Shown here: positions 49,801-58,030 of the stretch, piece after piece
Position numbering within the stretch: the first letter of the stretch is position 1
How the letters are laid out: each line of letters starts with the position of its first letter
Source: Bugula neritina
Taxonomy: Eukaryota; Bryozoa; Gymnolaemata; Cheilostomatida; Bugulidae
Direction: 5' to 3'
DNA length: 64,000 bases
NCBI GenBank assembly: GCA_964035545.1
Contig: OZ037765.1
Coordinates: 17,478,698-17,542,697 of the forward strand
Notes under the pieces: generated by a model
What the model was told of the DNA's origin: nothing
Seen by the model: only the letters and a program-made list of their open reading frames with translations
Databases searched by the model: none
Position numbers and translations under genes: made by a program

Positions 49801-52603
49801 TTAGTTTGTTGAGTTTTATCACTGTTTCGTTGTAGTTGATGACCGTGAACTGTTTGCTGAATCCATTACTGCCGGTGCTCTTTGCATGGCCCTGTGTTGT
49901 ATCCTTTATCATGTAGTCGCATCTTAACCAGTTCGTGACACTGTGTTACTAAATGTTCACTACTAAAACCTGCATTTACATTAATCTTTGTGCAGCTGTG
50001 TTAGAATTAATTCTATTTTCCATTAATTACATTACTCAAGTTAATTTTGTGTGTTTTGCATTACTTTAGAACAATTACAGTCAAACACTGGTGTTATTGT
50101 TTCTAAATTTCTCACAAGGAGAGATTTTATACCACAGAATATTTTCTTAACTGATCTACTCTTAGATATTCATAAGAAAGAGCAACATCTCATGACTGGC
50201 GAAAAACTGAATTCTAAAATTTTGGTACACAATTTTGTTTAATAACTCACACAGTATATACATGCTTCAACTTATTTTGTATTTATTAAACTCACGACAT
50301 TATGTTAAATCAGTGTCCTGTTGCTTCGCTGCAGGTTATCAAAGGAACTGATGATCATTCGGAGCAATATATGAATTTCATGAATGCAGTCTTCACTGCT
50401 CAAAAAAAGGTTTGTTGTAACTTGACTAATCAGACAGTGGGGTACATTTCTAACTATACTATGCTATTCTCTAACTTGATTCAGTGTGGTGTATAGTTTT
50501 TGGCTTTGCCAAACTAACTATCTCATTCTTTATTAATAGTTAGACCTTATTTTTATTATTAATCAGCATCTGTTGAAAGGTGACTCTGTAATGTCTCTTT
50601 AGAATGTGATTATTGACGCCTGTGTTTTTAACCACGATTCTGGACTGCTTCAGCAAGCGTGTGACATAACAAATGGCATTTACCTTAAGATTCCTCACAC
50701 CAAAGGACTTTTGCAGTACCTGTTGGTAAGTAAATTTAGGTTAAATTGAAATTCTCAATGTGAATTAACAATATAATAATTTAGTGCATTTTATGCTATA
50801 ATATAGATCAACTAATACCATATTATTATTTATACTATGAAATTGGAATTGAATAAAAAAGTATGTGCAATGAAGACAAAAAGGGTCAGATGAAATTTTA
50901 GTTGGGAGATAACTAATAGCTGTATTTTTGGTAGAATTATAGCAGATTGGTATTAAACAGAAAAGTAACACTTCTCCTAACTTGACTTCCAGTTGACAAA
51001 TTATGAAATTTTTCTTTTCTAATTTTGTGTGGTCTTTAGAAGAGAGCCAGAGGGTTTGTCTATTGCCATTAATTTAGATTAAAATCTATGAATTTTACTC
51101 CGTTTTTATCTGGTTTATAAATTATTGATCAAATTTATTTAATCTAACATTTTTGTTTGGTATCTGAAATTAGTGATTAAGTGTGTTCATTGGAGTTCCT
51201 TCCATTTGCGTTTTATTTGTTCCTGTAAACTACCTTCATTTGAATTAGATATTCTTCTTAGTAAAACATTTTATTCTAGATTAGTATAATATTTAATATA
51301 AATTACACTACAGCCAACATTTTTCATAGTTACATAACATTGTCAGGGTTTCTAAAGCTCTTTATATATTTTGCAGTTGTCTTCCCTTTTCATGTCAATA
51401 GCTCTACTTGACACAAGCTACAAATTGCTCTAACATTAGCAACATTTTTCCACTTATATAGCAGTTATTGTATTAAACATAATACATCTATACCTTTGCT
51501 TTGTTACAAGTGGACATACTTGCCTGACCAAGCAACAAGAGCTAAAATGAGCTTACCACCCAGAACTCATGTTGACTACAGAGCTGCCTGTTTCTGTCAT
51601 CGGCAGCTTATAGATAGAGGATTTGTCTGCTCTGTTTGCTTGTCAAGTAAGAGCAATCTCTTCATATGATTTCTATAGTTTTGCAGCACTTTGTGTCGAA
51701 ACTAACAATTTTTTATTGAAAAAAATATTTATCAAGTTTATTCAACAATTTGGCCATAATTTTTTATAATTAAAAACTGTTTATAATTTTTCAAATTGTG
51801 TTGAAAATTGAGAAAGCCATATTAATGGTTACAGAAAGGTAGTAAAGCAGATTTGGAGTTTTAATGCTTTCAATAAACTACAACTGCTAGTTAAAATTTT
51901 GCTCTTAGTATTTGTAGCCCACACACTGCAAGTACTCGTTGCATGTAGCTTTATGTAGTCATTAAACACGTTTTAACATTTCAGGCTGTGCTAACTATCA
52001 GTGAAAGAATTTTGACTACTAAATAATGATTGTTTCTAAAGTATACTAGAGATACTGTTTTAGTTCAAAGTTAGCTCAGTTTCTAAGTATTTTAATGTAC
52101 ATGTGTTTTATTACTATATTTTACTAACTTGACAATATTTTCTGTACCAGCAATTGGGTTGCATATACTAAAAGGACTATGACATGAATAATTACTTCAC
52201 ATAATTGATAGTTTAACGGCAACTGATGCTTGCTTTTTCAACATCCTTTTATTTCCTACCATTGTCTGCTAGTTTATAGACATGACAATAATAATAGTAA
52301 TAGTAATTATATGTTTCACTAAAAGCATTGTAAGTTCATCAACAATTCTGTTCTCATTCTACTTAACTTTCCTATTTTGTAGTTTTTTGTGATTTTCAAG
52401 CAATCTGCTCCACATGCAGGTACGTAATAAATAATAAAAACTTGTTTAGATATAACAAACAAAGTTTATTTATAATATAATACAATAATGCACCAATTTC
52501 ACACCAACAATTGCTTGAGCTGTTGATAATGTTTGCTTTCAACAGGACACCATACAAGATTCTTGGAGGTCCAGTTCTTAGAAAGAAGAAGAAAACTTCT
52601 TAA
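40817..52603 (+). CDS. GTF2H3: TFIIH subunit p34 (general transcription factor IIH subunit 3)
   Basis: This is a core TFIIH subunit acting in RNA polymerase II initiation and nucleotide excision repair, with a vWA-like fold and C-terminal C4 zinc finger. Exons: 40817-40826, 49044-49189, 49299-49530, 49836-49898, 50166-50224, 50335-50409, 50603-50725, 51511-51646, 52383-52419, 52546-52603. They sum to 939 nt (312 aa; human 308), all in phase. Landmarks: [91 protein letters not shown] then [11 protein letters not shown], and a Lys-rich end. The first exon (ATG AGT TCT G, donor gtaagt) is inferred from phase and from the need for only a few residues before LLVIV. Intron 1 is 8.2 kb because a Ty3 element sits in it in sense orientation. 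The donor after ALC (gtatcc) is weak but its phase and sequence fit. Confidence 0.92.
40889..40892. repeat. Target-site duplication, left copy (ctag)
   Basis: The bases ctag directly before the 5' LTR are repeated directly after the 3' LTR at 48340-48343. A 4-bp duplication is within the normal range for Ty3-type integrases. Confidence 0.8.
40893..41197 (+). repeat. 5' LTR
   Basis: 305 bp, starting tgtggtgg and ending aacataaca, so it has TG...CA ends. Inside are a 10-bp perfect palindromic stem (caatacgcaa gg ttgcgtattg, 40922-40943), a CCAAT, a TATAAG at about 40982 and an AATAAA at 41145-41150. The order fits a U3 promoter followed by a poly(A) signal. Confidence 0.95.
41199..41216 (+). 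promoter_or_regulatory. Primer-binding site for tRNA-Leu
   Basis: One base after the LTR, tggtggcagcggtgggat is the complement of the 3' end of the metazoan tRNA-Leu (AAG family) including CCA, 18 matching bases as I remember that tRNA. This is where minus-strand DNA synthesis would be primed. Confidence 0.75.
41231..42097 (+). CDS. gag: Ty3 element gag
   Basis: A 288-codon ORF in the gag position. The middle resembles retrotransposon capsid domains: [18 protein letters not shown] near residue 39, then helical segments with RFGIS and YAFVQ-like motifs, then a Gly/Pro-rich tail. No CCHC zinc knuckle is present; the tail has a single Cys-His (NCHG) close to the stop. The same frame stays open after the TGA until 42352. 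A second frame (-1) is open from 41737 to 42402 across the gag end. The ATG at 41231 is the first after the primer-binding site. Confidence 0.85.
   Translation: METENARMQPPPVEGERRNAVNPVNREGEEAYRYCLKAPTFTGSEDVEQFIQEFRDVMEVAQWPHRVALIQLRRAVTEQAKPYGVGTDVNGILAALRARFGISTIDARTKLERLCRTPRTPLQEHAATVKKLAQIAYSDLPTQHQERYTYDAFVQSLNDLGLQHQLRAKGITRIEDALKAGEAYLLATQMHRAQRNPPVVGVNAARATTGPEALPLEAEVDRMVEMLGQLVTILASAGPGQALRVPPTPVGQGWSGAGQDQGQKGRLQYQGALNCHGPRTLSLPAGRN
42390..42402 (+). other. G13 homopolymer at the gag-pol frame junction
   Basis: Thirteen consecutive G. Upstream, the frame open from 41737 would read into pol with a -1 shift here. It could be a programmed slippery site, a replication slip or a base-calling error. 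Confidence 0.7.
42402..46676 (+). CDS. pol: Ty3 element pol polyprotein
   Basis: About 1424 codons. Aspartic protease with LLDSGC (D26). RT with the YLDD box at 456-459. RNase H with DTDASD. Integrase with an HHCC-like zinc domain (HAGVKR...CEIC) and a DDE core at D937, D997 and E1033 with the usual 35-residue last spacing. A GPY/F-like module ([13 protein letters not shown]) follows. After a Pro/Glu-rich stretch the protein has an unusual tail with a Cys/His cluster (C1350, C1353, H1356, C1362) and FSYADIAKG. No ATG begins the frame; it opens at a 13-base G run (42390-42402), so it is probably reached by frameshift from the frame open upstream. A consensus splice donor (CAG then gtaagc) sits 13 bases before the stop. 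Confidence 0.93.
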   Translation: MKVQPHGESYFLPGKVAGNAVTFLLDSGCTTNLLSRRVFEALPRRDRDRVRPYTGEHGTLADGSCIPFYGIIELPGRVRDQAVQETFVIGQLEEDAILGMPFLKQHQCRIDFSKSVVLMGGRELACVDKFGRPLVGGVQVVRNCTVPGRSRATIHCRVNSNRIARLGIVEGAHERIQLASSLNRLTERGEVLVQCVNPFTEPIELPAGSMLGRFHSVQEEDVGPSLGDATEAPPRHPIQGRGAVPTHLRELYETASGGCASNKERQAMAKLLRDYGDVFSSGDHDVGLTGVVRHEIPLTAGTVPVRQPTRRLGPEKEKEVSRQVRDLLDRGLIEPAQSAWSSPVVLVRKKDGSWRFCVDYRKLNSVTIQDAYPLPRIDESLDALAGSKYFSTLDLLSGYWQVPLSPDAQEKAAFITRDGLWKWKVLPFGLTSAPATFQRLMEQVLSGLHWKTLLVYLDDVIVISPDFETHVSRLQEVFDRLRGAGLKLKPSKCALLQPEVKYLGHVVGRNGVATDPEKVRAVEDWVTPQDLTGLRAFLGLVGYYRQYIPDFAGIAQPLNRLTAKGVTWQWTPVEQEAFDRLKGCLLTAPILAYPDPTLEYILDTDASDQNVGAVLSQVQEGREVVVAYYSKSLSPTERNYCTTRKELLAVIKSVKHFRPYLYGRKFRLRMDHASLIWLCKRAEPSSQVARWLEILAEFSYRIEHRPGKRHSNADGLSRRPDGGCKQCLNIERRDGGPPRCELETLAHHGAPFDWDQGQLRQRVDESPEDVQNLRANPVLAGNVRELKKLQEELPGVVADIYRAKREGRRPSEERIRQGCAEFRLYCQRWDSLRIGQDGLLTISLAASGRHPERKRVVCPTAIRRELIWDTHKQAHAGVKRVISKLRLRWYWPQMERDVRLRVKQCEICQASKHSRPPGEAGRRRLYAGRPWQVVAVDLVGPMPLTPRGNNWILVLTDHFTRWADALAIPDASAPTVARALDQHVFCYFGLPEQIHSDQGAQFQSQLMSDLCHLWGVNQSRTTPYHPQGNGVVERNNRMLGDALRSLLLGRGQEEWDTVLPQVMRAYRSTPHTSTGETPNLLMLGRETRVPDHLTYHVPEQDNSVHEYASELVERMRAAHEILRERQWKVRHEDSDEPPLYQTGDKVWMVNYRRRRGQADKLKPKFVGPYVVVEAMPNHTYKIERSGQVSIQNESRLKPYWASPDGVGEAPPLLEPRRQTTTRGRRRHGPEYEVVIPREENLVREERQLLSTEACPPPPSLIPSLPETEPVPEVQTPTEGGAPSGEQEEVTANGEVETPLEAPTNEPASVSPPLERGQRTRKPPPYLKDFVCDCIRSGAHESLGENRMIKCWSCEPHANINFCEGRIVGGINARKANSSDLVPQKRCSAFSYADIAKGRRISQPAPILPRTLSMDINTEFPGKPV
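46694..47767 (+). CDS. Third ORF of the Ty3 element: zinc-finger and coiled-coil protein
   Basis: A 357-codon intact ORF beginning 17 bases after the pol stop, in another frame, in the place where env sits in errantiviruses. It has no signal peptide, membrane span or glycoprotein features. Residues 1-140 are acidic and Ser/Pro/Thr-rich. A canonical C2H2 finger uses C155, C158, H171 and H175 (C-x2-C-x12-H-x3-H). It is followed directly by a C2HC-like finger with C181, C183, H196 and C202. Residues 290-310 are basic and Ser-rich, and 310-350 form a clear heptad coiled coil ending in KRMKRAARS. It looks like a nucleic-acid-binding, probably dimeric protein. The codon use and GC match pol, so it belongs to the element. 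Function unknown; it might regulate the LTR or package the RNA in place of the missing gag zinc knuckle. Confidence 0.85.
   Translation: METGSMPVNSELIQQIESELLGTTFHVNDDEDTVMADGLLDLELDTVLGQSTHDSSVPRVHSKSCDSQASNSRQSLELCCKDPPRSNNNSTFVDTLAPVSPGMPSLEMAWDPEPAPTTSTTRQLPPQLEATSNWITPATEREIRTHQGGESSRECNLCQQRFTTHRRLKVHLPQHYITTFCPCGEYSYNRDYLLRHQRTMQCYQGHVYEVDESSYPAFLNAIKPLITDPARLSRLEQGFPSPRPIISGAADKPIQSTNSPPHNLLRMPHTFPRVVLQRVDTNAYTLPPPLPSSERKRHRQPTSSRSSPWARNLREVEARAHDLEQEVYRLAPRVQAASSELKYLQESIKRMKRAARS
48020..48034 (+). promoter_or_regulatory. Polypurine tract
   Basis: The purine-rich ggagggggcag immediately before the 3' LTR is the expected primer for plus-strand DNA synthesis. Confidence 0.7.
48035..48339 (+). 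repeat. 3' LTR
   Basis: 305 bp, identical by eye to the 5' LTR except C48045 for T40903. The AATAAA at 48287-48292 would end the element's transcript. It also lies in sense orientation inside GTF2H3 intron 1. Confidence 0.95.
48340..48343. repeat. Target-site duplication, right copy (ctag)
   Basis: Matches 40889-40892. Confidence 0.8.
48344..49043. other. Rest of GTF2H3 intron 1, with a small GC-rich island
   Basis: Mostly AT-rich, but 48690-48840 is GC-rich. That part holds a CCAAT box on the minus strand (ctgattggt, 48744-48752), a near-palindrome ggcggtgccgcc (48766-48777) and a perfect palindrome atgcggtaccgcat (48788-48801). It could be an internal promoter or a fragment of a non-autonomous transposon. 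Confidence 0.45.
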
Positions 52604-53149
52604 AGTAGCTCAAATGGTTCTAACTGAAAATTTTCATTATGCTGTACTGCTTGTATGTATATAAACATTTTGTAATTCTCTGCAAGGTAGCTTTTACATT
52701 ATTGGAGTGCCATGCTACTATAAGATGAAGAACTAACATGTCCTCAAAGGAGTTGAACCTCATTAATCTAATCCTGTGGTTTGAGCCACTGCCATACTAG
52801 ACTAACTAGAGTAATGTAAGGGTAAAGCATAAAAAAACATGCTATTTTTCATCAAGATAACTTTTGAGTTTTTAAAGTAGTTTCTGTTTGATCTTGTACA
52901 TCTGTGTTTCTATTATCATGTAATAAGCATAATATACTGTTAAAAGACTTATATCAAGTCATAAACTGTTAGCAAAAGTTTTTTTGTAATTTCATACAAT
53001 TCTGTCATAGATATAAAAGTTATTATAATAAAAGCATACTGTTACTCTTATGCAATTATTTTGTTACTTTAAATTTTTCATTTTAACTAGCCCCGTTTTT
53101 AAGTAGAAAAGTGTTTTTTAGAAGCATAACACATTACATGCAAATATCA
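52604..53149. other. Convergent 3' ends of GTF2H3 and the RASL12-like gene
   Basis: 546 bases between two stop codons on opposite strands. A plus-strand AATAAA at about 53026 may serve GTF2H3. No gene fits here. Confidence 0.6.
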
Positions 53150-56100
53150 TCAGGTAAATAGACGGAAGCCTTTGTTGAAAATTTTAAAGGTGCTGGTGGA
53201 CTTTTTCAGAGGCCTAGGGGCAGTGAGTGATTGTTTTGCAGAACTTTTAGCACGTCTGGTTAATGACTTGGGAAGACTGCTTGTGTGAGATATTGATTCC
53301 GGGATACTGGCAACAGTTGAGTGAAGAGAGGACAATTCTCTCTCCTGTTGAATTTCCCTGACAATGCTGTGAAATACTGAATCAACAGCATTCATGTTTC
53401 CTCTAGCACTGCTCTCCTGGAACAAACTATGAAACTTGTCTGCTAGAGACTGTCCCTCATAAAGGTCCACTTGTCTACAATAACACAAATAGAACACAGG
53501 CTAAAATAATGAGATTTGAGTCAAACATAAAAATATTGAAGGCAGCTGACATTAAAAAAGTCGCAGGATTTTTATTGCATTCCTATATTTAGTAGTGGTT
53601 TAGAGCATTTTTTATACATTATAAAAGTTTCAATATGTGCTTAAAGGCTAAAAACAGTATTACATAATTTGGGAGAAGTTCTTATTGTCTGCTAAAATTC
53701 ACTAGTTTCTAATACTGATGAGTTGAGTATAAAATGTTTTATTCCTCACTTAGTTTATATAAATTCACCGTCAGTTGGCCATAACTTTGTAATTTTATGG
53801 CCAAGTATGTTTAGCTATCAGAATAATATTTCTTATACATTGGCCTTATAACTACAAGCTTGGTTGATGAAATAACAGAGCTAATTAAAACATTTTTCAG
53901 ACATTTTGCAAACATCCTCGAACCTCAATCTGTCAAGGTCTTTCTTGTTTCCAACCAGTATGGTAGGCTGCATCTCAACTCCTTTTTGTTGGCATTGTAT
54001 CCGTATGTGCTTCAAATATGCCTGTGCTTCTAAAAAGCTAGACTTGCTCGCCACACTATAGACAACTATAAACCCATCAGCCCACTTTATGTACTTATCC
54101 AACTCTATACAACTCTGTAACACAAATTTATTATGGTAGACAGCTGTGTTGCTATTGCTCATGGAAACACCATGGAGGGGTAAAAGACAACTTCACTTTT
54201 GCAAAAAATAAATGTGCCTTCAACCAATGATTAAGGCTAATCCTTCAACTTTGTTGAAGGCTAAAACTTCAACCTTATTGAAGGCTAAAACACCTTCAAC
54301 AATAATTTATACTAAAATTAATTTTAAATAACAACAATTCTAACTTGTAAGAGTTTTGGGGAAGTAAACAAATATGGGGCGCTGTTTGGACGTTGGTGTG
54401 CCCAACTTTTATTAGAGCAAAATGTAGGCTCATGTGGGGTAGAAATAACAACATTCAGCCATGATACTCAATTTAAAATATGAAACATTAAGAGCTATCA
54501 GGTTTTCGTGCAAATTTGGGGAGAACCCTGGACAATACCTAGTCAAATGTCAATATATAACATAATATACTACAATATGATATAAACAATAAACTCAACC
54601 TACACTAACTTTGCACGTGTTAATTACCTGAGGAAATTGAGGAAATTGAAACATAATGAAATTATTAGAGTGCTATGTCAGTTTACACCCTCAGACCCAA
54701 CACCTGTGTATTAGTAAAAGCTTGCCTGGAGTTATGTGCACTCACAAAAATACTTTGGGCACAAGCAGAACTATACATACAAATATTGTGCATTTATGAT
54801 ATAACATCTGACAAGCTAGAACTTTTATTTCTAAGTGAGAATATACTGCAACTCTGTATTTCTGCATATAAATGAAAAAGATTGCAAACTTTTTGGTATT
54901 GATTTTGCTATAATTTAAAACAAGGCGCCCTTTTTGTCAACTGTTGCCTTAAATTTGGCAAAATGTATTTTCAAAATTTTCCATATCAAACTTTGGGGTA
55001 AGAAAAACGCATTTCAATTATTTCAGACAATTAAGAATTAATAAATACAATGTTTATAGGCTAAACAGCACCTAATTTATTTTGAAAATATGAATACCCA
55101 CCTAAATTAACTGATATAAAATGCCCTAATTGAATTCTTCTGACATGACCCAACTTTTAAAATACCGTATCATGCAAACGTACATTTTGAATTTGTCAAT
55201 TAGAAATATTTCCAAACATTTTATATATAAAAAACAGAAATCCTATTAACAACTTTTTGGTAAATTGGAACATAAAAGTTCAAATAAATATAATATTTAG
55301 ATTAAAAACCATTTTAAATCTGGCCTAAGGAGTTTATCTTAGAAACTGCTTGACTTCCATAGCCACAACAATATAACAAAAAGTTGTCTATTTTTAAAAA
55401 ATTCTTATTTTTTTAGCTTATATAGAAACAATTGTCAATAATTAAATGATACCGTGCTTGAAGTAGTAGCAATTTGATGCAAATGTACAATAATTAATCC
55501 TATATTGAGAATGTTTGAGTAACAATAAAGTGTTTTAGTAGTTTTAATGCTGACAAATTTTCAATTTATTTTCTAAATTTTGTTTTATATATTGTGTAAT
55601 TCTGACATGCAATGATCCTAAACGTAGTCCGGATTTATGTTTGCATGTAGCATATGTGGTGCATCACGTCAAATTAACTGAGGAAACAGCAACAACTAGG
55701 TTTGAGACAATAACTTTCTATCAAAAGAACTATACACATCTATAGAATAATTCAATTTAATTTCTTATCCTACATGCACAAGAAATTGGGAAATACTTGT
55801 TATATTGCATACAATTTCATAGCTCTCTGTGTCTAAGATACCTACCCCTGAGTGCGTGTATGTATCCCATACTCGGATAGTCACTGGCTCATGTTCAACT
55901 ATATCAACTTTGTTGTATTTCCCATCTATAAGTAAAATATCCAACATTACACCACTCAAGTTAATAATAGACTAAATATATATACTGTATACATGTATAT
56001 ATACATGTATATATACAGGTATATATACATGTATATATACATGTATATATACATACATACATAATTATATATATATATATATATATATATCCCACTACCC

Positions 56101-56610
56101 AAATAGGACAAAGCGGAGATAGGTGAGAAAAAAAATATATTTATATACATATTGTTCAGCTAGGTATTATGAAAATTTTAGATTATATTAGTTTTATATA
56201 ATAATGTATTACATCAAAGAAAGCATAGATACATGAGAAGTAAACTTACCTATGTATGGGTCGTAATCTGTGATGAACTTTTGTGTTAAATATTTCACTG
56301 TTAGCGCTAGAGAAATTACATACAAAAGTAATTATTGAATGCAATCATTCTTAAAGCAATTTGTATTTTTTCTGATGATACATTGCACTGTTTTCAAAGG
56401 TTGTAGAAGAAGCTAATACAAATTATTGTCAAAACTTACACAAATTTTGCTATCATAAGCATGCATTTTCACCAACTTCTAAAAAGCTACATAAGTCATA
56501 AAAAATCAAGGCATAAACTTAAGATTTAGATTTATCAAACAGTTTTAGAAACTACCTGATTTTCCAACTCCTAACCTTCCGAGCATCACCAATCTATATT
56601 TTTCTGGCAT
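53150..56610 (-). CDS. RASL12: Ras-like small GTPase, RASL12 family
   Basis: Exons 5' to 3': 56556-56610, 56250-56306, 55846-55925, 53924-54114, 53150-53474; 708 nt, 235 aa, all phases consistent (human RASL12 is 266). The P-loop is GRLGVGKS (residues 11-18), followed by ALTVKYLTQKFITDYDPYI, which matches RASL12 closely. The switch II region reads WDTYTHSG instead of DTAGQ; human RASL12 is also atypical here. WADGFIVVYSV follows, then NKKD for guanine recognition (120-123) and SSARGN for the G5 loop. The C-terminus is basic and ends FKIFNKGFRLFT, with no CAAX box, as in RASL12 and RERG. The start ATG is the only one after an upstream in-frame TGA. The donor at 53923 (gttcga) is weak but the joined sequence DLDRLRQVDLYEG aligns to the family. 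RERG-like is the main alternative name. Confidence 0.88.
55975..56090. repeat. AT-rich tandem repeat (tatacatgta unit) and (AT)n
   Basis: Imperfect 12-base units of atatacatgtat followed by about 11 AT dinucleotides, in the intron between two RASL12-like exons. Confidence 0.85.
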
Positions 56611-58030
56611 ATCAGTATTCCAAATATAAATATCCGAAAAAACTTTTTTATTTCACCTTCAACCTGTTGACAGCATTCAAAGAAATTTAATAGTGCAAAA
56701 AAAGCAAAACATGAGAAATTAGTACTAAAGAATAAAATGCTGATATACATATATGTACTACATATAAATAATTGGTCACACATTCTTAAAGTGGTCAGTA
56801 CGGAAACAAATGTATTTGAATAAAGAAAAAATCTAAAGCTGCCCCTACTAGTAGTTTATTTGCCTATATGAGCCCTACAATCTTCAGTAAAAACTTGTGT
56901 TATAACTAGCTATGTGATGGTTATTAAAAGTTATGTAGCAATTGAATTAGTTCGGTAGTAGATTTTCTAGCTGTAGGTTACCTATTTTATTAAATGTAAT
57001 GATATAATCATAAAATCGAGGTAGCCTGGTAAATAATTTTACAAAATCACAATTATTCTGGTTGGATTATTATTTTATTTTCAATCACAGAATTTACGTT
57101 TATTGTATGCTTTTTGTTATTAAATAACAATAAATATGCATTCTCAGAGAAAAGGTATCTCCATGTGTTAGATGAATTTTAAACCTTCTATAAGTCTTAA
57201 TGCAGCTATGGGTTTGAAAACAATTTTACTTTGAAAACTGCAAAATCAAAATGTCACAGTATGTGAGAATTGTGCATATATATTCAAGCAAGCCAAGTTG
57301 AATTGCATAGACATGCATATAGGAATATAAATAGATTAGGTATGTCAAATATTAGTAAATCAGAGAAATTGTCTAAACTTGCCTGCTTACATCTTCGAGA
57401 ATAGATATTATCCAAGCCAACTCAAAAAAACTAAAAGCTGCTGTGCTGCATATAATACTTATACGCCCAAGTAATAATTACTTTGTTATTCTACTGCATA
57501 TTCGCCTATTACACAGCGTAGAGTTCTTAAGTAAATTTACACATTGGCATAATGAAGTAGTTATATGTATAGAAAGAAAGCAGGCAGAGCAGTATTAAGT
57601 TACAGATAACTCCTGATTAACATATCCTTGTACAAATAAAAGGGTCTTGTTTTGTAACATTTGTACTTGAATGTTAGACTAGGCAATAAGACGCAGCCTC
57701 AAGAATACCACATTAGTACATTAGAAATGAAATATTTAGTGACTACTAAACCTCGTTGAAAATGACTGTAGTTTAGTAATGATTTGATATGTAGTAATTA
57801 CACAGTCACAGTACTACAATCTAAATAGAATTGTGTTTGAAGCATTAACGGTCAAAGACTAGCACCAATTTGTCAAAAAACAATTTATTAGATCAGGTCA
57901 TATTTTACAAATGTGGAAATTAAGAAACAAATAAGATAATAAAAACACTATACAACTGAAAACTTAGTATTTCTGGGTAGCAAATTATCAAAAGTTATTA
58001 AAACTGTGGCATTATACAATGCGCAGTTGA
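56611..58030. other. Intergenic between the RASL12-like gene and CWC25
   Basis: 1.4 kb of AT-rich DNA. It contains the presumed RASL12 promoter and the CWC25 3' flank, with a candidate minus-strand AATAAA at 57884-57889 about 140 bases after the CWC25 stop. No other gene seen. Confidence 0.55.
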
